Assembly: GCA_027618995.1 (NCBI GenBank)
Contig: JAQCGO010000002.1
Location: forward strand, 62,001-126,000
Reading direction: 5' to 3'
Source: Pseudomonadota bacterium
GTDB taxonomy: Bacteria > Pseudomonadota > Gammaproteobacteria > Steroidobacterales > Woeseiaceae
Length of the DNA: 64,000 nucleotides
The position numbers and the translations under genes are program-made. Positions 1-10,552 of this stretch are shown here, one piece after another (positions within the stretch are counted from its first letter, which is position 1; every line of letters starts with the position of its first letter). The notes under the pieces are model-generated. The model was not told the DNA's origin. It ran no database searches and saw nothing but the letters and a program-made list of their open reading frames with translations.

Positions 1-120
1 CTGCCGTTTTGGCCGTTCGAACCCTTCTGGTCACTGTTTTTCATCGGAGCCGGCACAATGCTGGTGACAAAAACCAGAACCCAGGTTGAACAGGAAGGAC
101 TACGCTCGCCAGCGACCTGA
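1..120 (+). CDS. C-terminal end of an unidentified membrane protein (partial)
   Basis: The reading frame is open from the window edge to a TGA at 118-120 and encodes 39 residues. It starts with a very aromatic hydrophobic stretch (LPFWPFEPFWSLFFIGAG) that looks like a last membrane segment. A short polar tail (KTRTQVEQEGLRSPAT) follows. It ends 19 bases before the convergent acs stop codon. The fragment is too short to assign to a family; coding is supported only by the membrane-segment-plus-tail composition and the absence of any competing frame here. Confidence 0.45.
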   Translation: MPFWPFEPFWSLFFIGAGTMLVTKTRTQVEQEGLRSPAT

Positions 121-139
121 TGTAGCGAAACGCGCTTTC

Positions 140-2092
<1,953 letters not shown>

Positions 2093-2121
2093 CGTTGCTG
2101 CCTTCTTGTTCTGATTTATTC

Positions 2122-2989
2122 TCAGGAAGCGGTCTTCTTCCTCGCTAGTTCCAGCAGGCGCTCCGCATGCTGCAGGTGCGGCCGGTCGAGCATCGCGCCG
2201 TCCAGTCCGAGCGTGCCGGCGCCGGGGTTCGCCGCAAACAGTGCCACCACCCGCTCGGCATGCTCAATTTCGGCGCTGGTCGGCACAAAAGCGTGGTTAA
2301 TGATATCGACCTGCGCCGGATGTATCGCCAGCATGCCGCTGAAACCATCGCGCCGCGCGTTCGCTGCATAACGCGCCAGACCCGCGCTGTCGTTGTAATC
2401 CGTATACACCGTATCGACAAGCGGCCACTCCGGCAGCCGCAGCCGCGCACAAGGCCAGCGAGCGCGCCATGGCGTAGGTTGGCAGCCAGTTGCCGTCCTC
2501 ATCGCGGCTGGCGCTGGCGCCCAGTGCAGCACTCAGGTCTTCGGCGCCCCATGACATGGCGGCGAGTCGCGCTGATGCGCCAACATAGCCGTGCAATGTA
2601 AACAGGGCCGCGGGCCGCTCCGTGCAAATCGCCATAATCCGGGTCTGGCCTGGCCTCAGGCCATGCTCGACCTCGAGCTTGTCCAGCTGCGCCGAAAGTT
2701 GCGCGACATCTGCCGCGCTGCGCGGCTTGAGTAGCACGATCCCGGCCGGGGCCGCGGGCATGACGGCCGCCAAATCTGCACTCGCGTCTTCGCTGTCGAT
2801 TGCATTAATGCGCACCCAGGCGTGCTCGCGACCTTGCAGGAACTCCGTTGGCGCAAAGCAGGCAGCGGGTCGCGCCGACGCGGCGACCGAATCTTCCAGG
2901 TCGAGAATGAGCGCGTCGGCATCGACCTCGACGGCCTTCGACAACTTGCGCCGGTTGTCGGCCGGCACGAAAAGGTAGCTGCGCATCAT
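2122..2989 (-). pseudogene. CitE/HpcH-family CoA-ester lyase, frameshifted
   Basis: Family members cleave malyl-, citramalyl- or citryl-CoA-type esters, or hydrolyse malyl-CoA. The first part ([16 protein letters not shown], then LILDLEDSV and the AMSWGAEDLSAALGA block) reads from 2989 to about 2425. The remainder (PLVDTVYTDYND, GFSGMLAIHPAQVDIIN) reads in a different frame to the stop at 2122. Removing one G from the GTGGCC at about 2423-2426 restores GVPLVDTVYTD, which is what the family shows at this point. Without the repair the product ends early in an unrelated tail. It overlaps the upstream MaoC gene by 4 bases (ATGA). The shift may be a real mutation or an assembly error. Confidence 0.75.
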
Positions 2990-3438
2990 GCCGGCTGTTT
3001 CAGCATCAACGCCGTGCGCTTACAAACGCCAACCAGTTCGTCGTGCTGATTAAACGCGCGGTGCTCGAAAACGACAATGCCATTATCCGGCCGTGACTTG
3101 CTATCGCGCTTCTCGAGAACCTCGGTCGCGATGTGAATCGTGTCGCCGTGAAACAGCGGTTTTGGAAAGCGCACTTCGTCCCAACCAAGGTTCGCGACGG
3201 TCGTACCGTGGGTCGTGTCGTTGACGGATATGCCGACCATAAAGGCGAGAGTGAGGCAGCTATTAACCAGCGGCCGCCCAAACTCGGTGGTTTTCATATA
3301 CTCGGCGTCGAGGTGCAAGGCCGCTGGATTGTGTGTCATCGTCGTCAACAGAACATTGTCGGCCTCGGTAATCGTGCGCCGGATCGGGTGTTCGATCTTC
3401 TGGCCGACGTTAAGCTGTTCGTAGTACAAACCTGGCAT
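2986..3438 (-). CDS. MaoC-family hot-dog hydratase
   Basis: This 150-residue single hot-dog-fold protein resembles MaoC-type enoyl-CoA, mesaconyl-CoA or itaconyl-CoA hydratases. The segment [20 protein letters not shown] is the MaoC hydratase region, followed by a strand-rich second half ([18 protein letters not shown], a typical MaoC signature). Pairing with a CitE-like lyase, joined by a 4-base overlap, recalls the hydratase-plus-lyase modules of itaconate/citramalyl-CoA and mesaconyl-CoA pathways (established for Ich/Ccl). The exact substrate cannot be read from the sequence. No CoA-transferase is nearby. Confidence 0.85.
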   Translation of the reverse strand: MPGLYYEQLNVGQKIEHPIRRTITEADNVLLTTMTHNPAALHLDAEYMKTTEFGRPLVNSCLTLAFMVGISVNDTTHGTTVANLGWDEVRFPKPLFHGDTIHIATEVLEKRDSKSRPDNGIVVFEHRAFNQHDELVGVCKRTALMLKQPA

Positions 3439-3487
3439 CGCTATTCCTCCCGCTTCGCGCGCTCAATCGCATGGTGGCCCCGCTCGT

Positions 3488-4642
3488 CTAGGTTCGCAAC
3501 CACTCGACCACGCTGATACCGACAAAGCTGCCGATGGCATAGCCGAACGACCCCGCCAGGATGCCCGGAATAAGCAGCTCCCTCCAGCCCTTCGCCGAGG
3601 CAAGTGCCGCACCCGATGCTGGGCCGCCGATACAGACCGCCGATGCAATGATCAGCTCGGCCAGATCGAGTTTCAGCCACCAGCCCGCGCTGAACGTGAT
3701 GAGCAAGTGCACGACAATGATGATTGATGCGAAAACAAACAATACCGGTCCCGCCGCGACGAGCTCCCAGATGTCCATGGTCGCCCCAACGCCGGCCAGA
3801 AAAATAAACATCAACACATTGCCCGCCTCACCCGCACAGGACAGGTTTTGCAATGGTTTCGCAAACATCGTCGCGACCAGCAGCGTCAGCGCCGTCGTGA
3901 CGATGATCGAGTATTGCGGCGTGTTCATCCAGCCCGAAATCGCATCACCGGCCGCGGCCAGCCCGAACGCGATTGCGATCGCCGTCAGCAAGCCCGAAAT
4001 GCTCAGCTTCGAGACCTGGTGTGGAACCGGCTGCGAACCGGCGTCAGTAACTGTCGCCGTATCCATATGATGCGTCGGGTAGCGCGCAGCAATCCACGCG
4101 ATTCCGGGCATTAGGATCAGGAGCAGGAAATGCAGGTTGGTGGCCACGTTGTCGGCAGCGATCGCCGCGCCCAGTAAACTGCCGTCCTGCAAGCCAATGG
4201 CCTTGGCTACAGCCGCAAAGTTCAGACTGCCACCGATGTAGGTACCCGCGTATGCGCCGGCGAGCTCGGGCTCCATCGCGCCAAGATCCAGAGCCCAGGC
4301 ACCGATCAATACTCCGGCAACCACCGCGGCGCTGCCAATGATGAATGCAATCAGCGTCGGACCGGCCTCGCGCAGGATGCGTTGCAGATTGGCCTCGAAT
4401 AGCAGCAAGGGAATAGCAATCGGCACCAGCACGTCCCAGGCCGCGTGATACGCCGGTGCCGAGGTAGGAATGATGCGCAGGTTCGAAAGAACCATTGCGA
4501 GAGTCATCAGCAATAGAATCCCAGAGTATTTTCGGCCCCAGGAATATCGCTCGCACCAGAATCCGAAAGCGGCCAAGCCGATCATGGTCGACCAAAGTGC
4601 AAAATCCTGCTCCGGACCAATCAGGGAAAATGTCATGATCAA
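3488..4642 (-). CDS. DUF819 family membrane protein
   Basis: A 384-residue integral membrane protein with roughly ten to twelve hydrophobic helices in two related halves. The glycine-rich segment AGTYIGGSLNFAAVAKA is characteristic of the DUF819 (YjcL-like) family, whose members look like carboxylate or ion permeases but have no settled function. It is the first gene of the minus-strand operon leading to MaoC, the CitE-like lyase and Acs, 49 bases upstream of MaoC. This suggests uptake of the acid metabolised by those enzymes (inference). The region between it and the divergent small gene at 4705 carries the promoter of the latter. Confidence 0.85.
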   Translation of the reverse strand: MIMTFSLIGPEQDFALWSTMIGLAAFGFWCERYSWGRKYSGILLLMTLAMVLSNLRIIPTSAPAYHAAWDVLVPIAIPLLLFEANLQRILREAGPTLIAFIIGSAAVVAGVLIGAWALDLGAMEPELAGAYAGTYIGGSLNFAAVAKAIGLQDGSLLGAAIAADNVATNLHFLLLILMPGIAWIAARYPTHHMDTATVTDAGSQPVPHQVSKLSISGLLTAIAIAFGLAAAGDAISGWMNTPQYSIIVTTALTLLVATMFAKPLQNLSCAGEAGNVLMFIFLAGVGATMDIWELVAAGPVLFVFASIIIVVHLLITFSAGWWLKLDLAELIIASAVCIGGPASGAALASAKGWRELLIPGILAGSFGYAIGSFVGISVVEWLRT

Positions 4643-4671
4643 GTCTCCACAATCCGCGTAAATGCTATAAT
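4643..4671 (+). promoter_or_regulatory. Strong extended -10 promoter for the small lysine-rich gene
   Basis: A perfect TATAAT lies at 4666-4671, preceded by TG one base upstream (TGCTATAAT, an extended -10). The -35 position (about 4643-4648, GTCTCC) is a poor match, as is common for extended -10 promoters. The transcript would start near 4678 and include the AGGAGG ribosome-binding site at 4691-4696. Confidence 0.6.
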
Positions 4672-4704
4672 CCGGCCCGGTTGTTCTATCAGGAGGCGGC
4701 CACT

Positions 4705-4815
4705 ATGTCCAAAGAACGCAATACAACGAAGGAAGTCAAAAAGAAAGCTCTATTGAACCCGAAGGAAAAGAAAGCGGCCAAGAAAGCCAAGAAAGAAGCG
4801 AAGCGCCTGGTCTGA
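4705..4815 (+). CDS. 36-residue lysine-rich small protein
   Basis: A very short gene: ATG at 4705, stop TGA at 4813-4815. It is preceded by a perfect AGGAGG eight bases upstream and a TATAAT promoter. The product begins MSKERNTTKEVKKKALL and is about 40 percent lysine plus arginine. Its second half (NPKEKKAAKKAKKEAKR) is an alanine/lysine helix-former. There is no signal peptide or membrane segment. Such a basic peptide could bind nucleic acid or ribosomes, but no function is claimed. I recall similar MSKERx-type lysine-rich small ORFs in other gammaproteobacteria, without a characterised role. It converges on ygiQ, 16 bases away. Confidence 0.75.
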   Translation: MSKERNTTKEVKKKALLNPKEKKAAKKAKKEAKRLV

Positions 4816-4831
4816 AAATTACGCCGCGTTA

Positions 4832-6988
4832 TCAGCGGCCCGTGCGCGGTGGCAAGCCGGTGTGCTGGGTTAACAGCTTGCCCTTGCGAACTCGTTTCTC
4901 ATGCGCCGCGGCGGTATTTTTTCGGCGTGGCGATGCAGTGGCTTTGGCAACAGGTGGCTGATCCTTCGGCACCAGTTTGCCACTGCCAGACCCTATCAGA
5001 TGGCCAAGATTCATCTCACTGAGTGCCGCACGTATGAGCGGCCAGTTCTTCGCATCGTGGTAACGCAACAAAGCTTTGTGCAGGCGCCGCTGCTCCGGGC
5101 TCTTGACGATCTCAACACTGTCACTCTTATAAGTCACCTTGCGCAAGGGGTTCTTGCCCGAGTGATACATCGCCGTCGCGGTCGCCATCGGCGACGGGTA
5201 AAACGCCTGCACCTGGTCAGCGCGGAAGTTATTCTTCTTCAGCCACAGCGCCAGGTTGACCATGTCCTCGTCGGTCGTGCCCGGGTGTGCGGCTATGAAG
5301 TACGGGATCAGGTACTGTTCCTTGCCCGCCTCCTTTGAAAACTTCTCGAACAACTCCTTAAACTTGTCATAGGCGCCGATGCCGGGCTTCATCATTTTGT
5401 CGAGCGGGCCCTTCTCCGTGTGCTCAGGTGCGATCTTGAGATAACCGCCGACATGATGCGTAACGAGTTCCTTCACATACTCCGGATCCTCGACCGCGAG
5501 GTCGTAGCGTAGTCCCGAGGCGATCAATACTTTTTTCACACCCGGCAACTTGCGTGCCTTGCGATACAGGGCTGTTAGCGACGAATGATCGGTATTCAGG
5601 TTGCTACAGATACCCGGGAACACGCAGCTCGGCAGCCGGCACGCCGCTTCGATCTCGCGGCTCTTGCAGGCGAGGCGATACATATTCGCCGTCGGCCCGC
5701 CAAGATCGGAAATAACGCCGGTGAATCCGGGCACCGTGTCGCGAATTTTTTCGATCTCTTCGAGTATCGATTCCTCGGAACGATTCTGGATGATCCTGCC
5801 TTCGTGCTCGGTGATCGAACAAAACGTGCAGCCGCCGAAACAGCCACGCATGATGTTGACCGAGAATCGAATCATTTCGTAGGCTGGTATATTTGCTTCG
5901 CCGTAGCGCGTATGCGGCACGCGCGTGAATGGCATGCCGAACACATAATCCATTTCATCGGTGCTCAGCGGTAACGCCGGCGGATTCATCCACAGATCAC
6001 GGTCGCCGTGTGCCTGCACCAGCGCGCGCGCATTGCCCGGGTTGGTCTCGAGGTGCAACACGCGATTCGCATGTGCATAGAGTACGGCATCGTTGCGCAC
6101 CTTTTCGAACGACGGCAAACGAATCACAGTGCGACTTCGATTGCGCCGCGCATCGGGGACGAAGCGCAACACGTTATCGTCGCTCTTCGGACCCTCATCC
6201 TGTTTAGTTGCGCAGGCTTTACTATCCTGCGTATTTACATACGGGCTTACAATCTGGTCAACGCGCCCGGGCCGGTCGATGCGGGTCGAGTCGATCTCCC
6301 ACCAGCCCTCCGGCCTGTCGTTACGAATAAACGCAGTGCCGCGTACGTCGGTAATTTCGTCAACCCGTTCGCCACGTGCGATGCGGTGCGATAACTCGAC
6401 GATCGCCCGCTCGGCATTGCCATAGATCAGGATGTCAGCGCTCGCATCGAGCAGGATCGAGCGCCGCACACTGCCCTGCCAGTAATCGAAATGTGCGATC
6501 CGGCGCAACGATGCTTCGATGCCGCCGAGAACGACCGGCACATCTTTGAAAGCTTCCTTGCAGCGCTGCGAGTACACCAGCGAACAACGATCAGGCCGTT
6601 TGCCACCGACGCCGCCCGGCGTGTAGGCATCGTCGTTGCGAACTTTCTTGTCCGCCGTGTAGCGGTTGATCATGGAATCCATGTTGCCGGCCGCAACGCC
6701 GAAGTACAGATTCGGCTTGCCGAGCTGCTCGAAGTCGGCCTTCGAATGCCAGTCGGGCTGCGCGATGATGCCAATCCGAAAACCGTTCGCCTCAAGCAGG
6801 CGACCGATGATCGCCATGCCAAAGGACGGATGGTCCACGTAGGCGTCGCCTGTGACGATGACGATGTCGCAGGAATCCCAGCCCAACGCGTCCATTTCCG
6901 CCCGCGACATCGGCAACTGCGGCGCGGTACCGAAGCATTCAGCCCAGTATTTGTTGTGACCGTAGAGTGTAGTGGCAGGCGTTGGCAT
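4832..6988 (-). CDS. ygiQ: YgiQ family radical SAM protein
   Basis: A 718-residue member of the YgiQ/UPF0313 family, whose function is not established. The radical SAM cluster motif C-x3-C-x2-C is present as CFGGCTFCS in the middle of the protein, followed by SITEHEGR. The N-terminal block ([23 protein letters not shown]) and the [16 protein letters not shown] block are specific to YgiQ. The basic C-terminal tail ([17 protein letters not shown]) is usual. The length fits the family. It lies 9 bases downstream of the APC permease gene and is probably co-transcribed with it. Confidence 0.93.
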   Translation of the reverse strand: MPTPATTLYGHNKYWAECFGTAPQLPMSRAEMDALGWDSCDIVIVTGDAYVDHPSFGMAIIGRLLEANGFRIGIIAQPDWHSKADFEQLGKPNLYFGVAAGNMDSMINRYTADKKVRNDDAYTPGGVGGKRPDRCSLVYSQRCKEAFKDVPVVLGGIEASLRRIAHFDYWQGSVRRSILLDASADILIYGNAERAIVELSHRIARGERVDEITDVRGTAFIRNDRPEGWWEIDSTRIDRPGRVDQIVSPYVNTQDSKACATKQDEGPKSDDNVLRFVPDARRNRSRTVIRLPSFEKVRNDAVLYAHANRVLHLETNPGNARALVQAHGDRDLWMNPPALPLSTDEMDYVFGMPFTRVPHTRYGEANIPAYEMIRFSVNIMRGCFGGCTFCSITEHEGRIIQNRSEESILEEIEKIRDTVPGFTGVISDLGGPTANMYRLACKSREIEAACRLPSCVFPGICSNLNTDHSSLTALYRKARKLPGVKKVLIASGLRYDLAVEDPEYVKELVTHHVGGYLKIAPEHTEKGPLDKMMKPGIGAYDKFKELFEKFSKEAGKEQYLIPYFIAAHPGTTDEDMVNLALWLKKNNFRADQVQAFYPSPMATATAMYHSGKNPLRKVTYKSDSVEIVKSPEQRRLHKALLRYHDAKNWPLIRAALSEMNLGHLIGSGSGKLVPKDQPPVAKATASPRRKNTAAAHEKRVRKGKLLTQHTGLPPRTGR

Positions 6989-6997
6989 CAGTCGGTG

Positions 6998-8317
6998 TCA
7001 TTCTGGCGGTCGTTGATGATACCCTTTGCGAGCGAAAACCGCGTAAATTGCCAGCCCGGCCGCGATCACGCCGAGGCCAAGCATCGATTCGGCAGGCTTG
7101 TCGAGGAGCACAAAAACCAGCGTCCAGGCGGTCAGCGCAAGGTACAGCAGCGGCGTCAGCGGGTAGGCAAATGTTTTAAACGGACGCGGCAGGTCAGGCT
7201 GCCGGATGCGCAGCACGAACACCCCGAGCACCGTCGCGAAACTGTTCAGCGCCAGGATGAAGCCGGCAAACACGAGCACCGATTCGAAACTCGAGGTCAG
7301 GATGAACAGGATCGCGAGCGACGACTGCACCAGGATCGCGGTGGCCGGTACTCCGTCGCGGTTGGTGCGTGCCAGTGCGCCGAGGCCACGGACGTCCTGG
7401 CCGATCACCTGCAATACACGAGGGCCGGCGATCGTCATGGCGCTGACGGTGGATATCAGCAGCAGGCTCAAGATCAGCCCGGAAAACCGCCCGCCGGCTT
7501 CGCCGAACGCAGCATCGGCGGCGATATAGCCCACCTCGACCTGCCCACTCAAGGTGTCCATGGGTGCGACCCGCAGGAACACATAATTCAGCGCCAGGTA
7601 CAGCAGCATCACGAGCAGGGTGCCGCCGCCGAGTATCCACGGCAGCGTGCGCTGCGGGTTCTCGAGTTCACCGCTGAGATAGGTCGCCGCGTTCCAGCCC
7701 GTGTAGGCATAGCTGACATAGATCAGCGACACTGCGAATGCGCCACTGGACAACAATCCAAGATCACCGGCAGCCGGTGTAAAACGAACCGGCTCTGCGA
7801 CGTCGGCCCACCAGAGCGCGCCGATGCAGAAAAGCACGATGACGGCGACTTTCAGGACGGTGAACATCACTTGCAGGCCGCCACTGTTGCGCCGCGTGCT
7901 GCCGTGCACCATTGTCAGCAACAGGATCAGGCTGCAAGCCAGCGCCTTCTGTGCCAGCGGGTCCACGCCGCCCGGCAGCGCGGAGCTCGCATAGGCGGCG
8001 AAAGTCATTGCAGCGAGCGCGGTCGGCCCGGCAAAGCCGACGGTCGCGGACACCCAGCCCGAGACAAAGCCGATCGCCGGATGGTAAATCCGGGTCAGGA
8101 AGTTGTACTCGCCGCCCGAGCGCGGCATGGCAGCACCGAGCTCGGCATAGGTCATGGCGCCGCACAGCGCGACGACGCCGCCGACGGCCCAGAGCATCAG
8201 CAGCACGAATCCGGAGCGAATATTGAGCAACTGGAAGCCGAGGCTCGTGAATACGCCCGTGCCAACCATGTTGGCGATGACCACGGCCGTAATCGTCGTG
8301 TGGCGAAATTTACGCAT
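6998..8317 (-). CDS. APC-family amino acid permease
   Basis: A 439-residue protein with about twelve membrane helices, of the amino acid-polyamine-organocation superfamily. The first helix carries the unwound GVFTSLG motif expected in the substrate site (ANMVGTGVFTSLG at about residues 16-28). YAELGAAMPRSGGEYNFL is the conserved cytoplasmic-loop signature of SteT/LAT-like members. Substrate is not predictable in detail; neutral or basic amino acids are likely. It is immediately upstream of ygiQ. The gene seems intact and GC-rich like the chromosome, in contrast to the island that begins about 200 bases upstream. Confidence 0.88.
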   Translation of the reverse strand: MRKFRHTTITAVVIANMVGTGVFTSLGFQLLNIRSGFVLLMLWAVGGVVALCGAMTYAELGAAMPRSGGEYNFLTRIYHPAIGFVSGWVSATVGFAGPTALAAMTFAAYASSALPGGVDPLAQKALACSLILLLTMVHGSTRRNSGGLQVMFTVLKVAVIVLFCIGALWWADVAEPVRFTPAAGDLGLLSSGAFAVSLIYVSYAYTGWNAATYLSGELENPQRTLPWILGGGTLLVMLLYLALNYVFLRVAPMDTLSGQVEVGYIAADAAFGEAGGRFSGLILSLLLISTVSAMTIAGPRVLQVIGQDVRGLGALARTNRDGVPATAILVQSSLAILFILTSSFESVLVFAGFILALNSFATVLGVFVLRIRQPDLPRPFKTFAYPLTPLLYLALTAWTLVFVLLDKPAESMLGLGVIAAGLAIYAVFARKGYHQRPPE

Positions 8318-8332
8318 CAGGACGCGTGACCA

Positions 8333-8515
8333 TCAGCAGCGGCCATTCGCTTTGATCGTGACAAAATGCTCAATGATGAGCGCCTGCGGGGAATGATCGA
8401 TGGACCAGGCAAAGCGGCCCTCGAATTCGACAAACGCTGGCTTGCCCTTGCCACCGGCGCTTCGATACTGATGCTGAAAACGGCTGACGTCATACAATGT
8501 CCATGCTGCGACTGT
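8333..8515 (-). pseudogene. 3' remnant of an exported/lipoprotein gene, decapitated at the island edge
   Basis: A minus-strand frame runs into the island-side junction and ends at a TGA at 8333-8335. It reads ...YRSAGGKGKPAFVEFEGRF and then FVTIKANGRC. This resembles the C-terminus of COG3650-type envelope proteins, in which a 'FVEFEGR' strand and a terminal cysteine are common. It has no start codon or N-terminus; upstream sequence belongs to the ADP-ribosylglycohydrolase. I read it as what is left of a host gene cut by arrival of the island. The family assignment is from memory and tentative. Confidence 0.4.
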
Positions 8516-8517
8516 AG

Positions 8518-9618
8518 CTATTGCAGGATTGTTTTCGGGACAAAATTATTGATTGAACTGTGCAAATCATGTAGTCGCAATAGACGAGCGGCCAAATCTT
8601 CCAGGTCAAATTTGTTGGCTTTATTCAAGACGGGCAGATAATTGCCTGGTAGTGCTTCAACGCCATGCAGGGCACCTACGATGGAGCCAACCATGGTTGC
8701 AACTGTGTCGGTATCATTACCAATGTTCACTGCTGCCAGAATTGCCGATTCAGGGTCATCTCCGCAACACGCCAATATGCCAAACACCGCAGGCACGGCC
8801 TCACTGGCATGAAGGCCTGACCCGATGATGTCTGCGAGTTCCGACACGGCCGTTTCCCAGGAAGCATGCTTTTGCCCGATTTGAATCGCGAGTTCAATCC
8901 TTCGGGCGACACTCGGCCCAGCCATCATCGTCGCACCCTGTTGCTCTGCGTAAGCGTAACCCTGATCAGCACCTTTGATTGCTGCGTCCAAAACGTCTCT
9001 TAGTTTTGTTCCATCTGAAAGAGCGGCATTTACCGCTGTTGAAACGGCACAGGCCCCTGAAACGGAAATCACGTTGTTGTGAGTAAATCGCGCTATTTCA
9101 TAGGTCGTAGTGATCAAATCATCCGGCTCGCTTAGTGAAACCAACGAACAAGACCATGCTTTCATTGCCGCACCGTTGGTCGCCGATGCATTGCCTTTGT
9201 TGACAAGGGCAACTCCCTGAGCTGGCTCGCCTGCTTCGACACTACCCTGTAAAGACTGCCGTGTGTCGTCAAAGATGCGCTGCATTGCTGCTCGGGTGGT
9301 TGGGCCGGTAAAGTTTGGATAGAAAGGGAAGTCCATCCAGCGCTTGAAGGCTTCTTTCAATACATCATCATTGATTTCGCCGTCATGGTCTAAAACAGCT
9401 TCCAGGATAAATCGGCCTTGAGTGAAGTCGTCAGTAACCATGCCCGCATCATTGCAGCGTCCAAAGGTGTCCTGTGGCGGCACAACAAATGTTGTAACCC
9501 ACCCGTTAAAATCCCTCTTAATCTGTTCAATTGTTCTTAACTCTGTTGCCGCACCCATCGCATCGCCTGCGGCAGCTCCAACCAGGCTTCCCAGAACCTT
9601 ACTTTTTAGTGTAGACAT
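8518..9618 (-). CDS. ADP-ribosylglycohydrolase family protein (YegU/DraG-like)
   Basis: A 366-residue all-alpha enzyme of the ARH/DraG family, which hydrolyses N- or O-glycosidic bonds of ADP-ribosyl or ribosyl groups with two Mg ions. The metal-site motifs are present: GAAAGDAMGAATE near the N-terminus, TDDFTQG at about residue 62, and GNDTDTVATMVGS at about 300, equivalent to the DxD of DraG. It overlaps the downstream partner kinase gene by 13 bases. Association with a sugar kinase and a sugar permease, as in E. coli yegTUV, points to catabolism of a small ribosylated compound rather than reversal of protein ADP-ribosylation (inference). Confidence 0.88.
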   Translation of the reverse strand: MSTLKSKVLGSLVGAAAGDAMGAATELRTIEQIKRDFNGWVTTFVVPPQDTFGRCNDAGMVTDDFTQGRFILEAVLDHDGEINDDVLKEAFKRWMDFPFYPNFTGPTTRAAMQRIFDDTRQSLQGSVEAGEPAQGVALVNKGNASATNGAAMKAWSCSLVSLSEPDDLITTTYEIARFTHNNVISVSGACAVSTAVNAALSDGTKLRDVLDAAIKGADQGYAYAEQQGATMMAGPSVARRIELAIQIGQKHASWETAVSELADIIGSGLHASEAVPAVFGILACCGDDPESAILAAVNIGNDTDTVATMVGSIVGALHGVEALPGNYLPVLNKANKFDLEDLAARLLRLHDLHSSINNFVPKTILQ

Positions 9619-10544
9619 TCCGACCCTTTCTCTTTGATGAACCTATTTAGTGTGACCAGATTTGGTAATGCAGACATCGCACCTTTTTTTCCTACAACTA
9701 ATGCACCACATGCATTGGAAAACTCAACAGCTTCAATCAATTCAGCGTCAGACCAGTTTTCTAACGGCATGAGTTTACTTATAAAGGCAGCAATAAATGC
9801 ATCTCCAGCGCCTGTCATGTCAACAACTGGAACGTTAAACCCTTCAACCTGAAATTCGGACTGTCCGGTTAACAGGATTGCTCCCTTTTGTGCTCTGGTA
9901 ATAATCTTGATCCTTGCGGGCCACCGCTTGACCTTTTCAATCCCTTCTTCGACAGAATCCGTATTCGCCAGAAGGAATAGCTCATGCTCAGACATTTTGG
10001 CTATATCAGCCATCTTCAGGGCATCTGTCGTTGTTGGAACTAACAGCGATCTGTCATCCCACCTGTCAATGCGCATATTCGCATCAACACAAACGATCAA
10101 GTCTGCCATTTTCGCCTGCTTGATCGCGTGCAAAGTAGCTTCTCTCGATGAGCGCTGAGAGAGCATGAAGGAGCTAACGCAAAGCCACTCGCCCCTTTCG
10201 AAAGCAGGAATATCTGAGCTTTCCAACTGAGAATCGGCGCTTGGTTTCTCCATGAAGGTAAACTCTCTCTCGCCTGCGCTATCAACCGAAATCCCGACTA
10301 CTCCTGTCCTGTAACCGTCGCTATAGGATATGTGCTGCGTATTGACGTTTTCCCGTTTGAGTTTGTCTACCAGCAAAGCGGCATGAGGGTCATTGCCAAG
10401 TTTGGTTATCAGGGCGGTTCTGACACCTAGCCTTGACAACGCCACTGAAACGTTAGCCCCGGTCCCCCCGGGAAGTTCCAACTGCGTATTACCTTCTCGT
10501 ATCAGGTCGATCGCAGCGTCACCAATTACCCAACATTGCGACAT
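9606..10544 (-). CDS. PfkB-family carbohydrate kinase (YegV/ribokinase-like)
   Basis: A 312-residue ribokinase-fold kinase. The substrate-side motif LPGGTGANVSVALSRLG is near residues 24-40. The C-terminal signature DMTGAGDAFIAAF, with the catalytic aspartate of GAGD, is near 245-257. Family members phosphorylate ribose, fructose, nucleosides or related sugars. It lies between the transporter gene (8 bases upstream) and the ADP-ribosylglycohydrolase, so it likely phosphorylates the sugar released by that enzyme. There is no signal peptide. The AT-rich codon use matches the other island genes. Confidence 0.9.
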   Translation of the reverse strand: MSQCWVIGDAAIDLIREGNTQLELPGGTGANVSVALSRLGVRTALITKLGNDPHAALLVDKLKRENVNTQHISYSDGYRTGVVGISVDSAGEREFTFMEKPSADSQLESSDIPAFERGEWLCVSSFMLSQRSSREATLHAIKQAKMADLIVCVDANMRIDRWDDRSLLVPTTTDALKMADIAKMSEHELFLLANTDSVEEGIEKVKRWPARIKIITRAQKGAILLTGQSEFQVEGFNVPVVDMTGAGDAFIAAFISKLMPLENWSDAELIEAVEFSNACGALVVGKKGAMSALPNLVTLNRFIKEKGSECLH

Positions 10545-10552
10545 GTTTCGGC

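Noticed and set aside
3441-3680. 79-codon minus-strand frame between MaoC and DUF819.
   Set aside because: It overlaps the end of the DUF819 gene in another frame and shows no protein-like features.
6491-8329. A 612-codon plus-strand open frame opposite ygiQ and the APC permease.
   Set aside because: It is antisense to two well-supported genes, its translation is Arg/His/Gln/Asp-rich with no domain or membrane pattern, and such frames are common opposite GC-rich genes.
8366-8641. Plus-strand frame MLNDERLRGMIDGPGKAALE at the island border, considered as the missing half of the amidohydrolase.
   Set aside because: It is on the opposite strand from the amidohydrolase fragment, and the minus-strand reading (FVEFEGRF ... 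ANGRC) looks more like protein.
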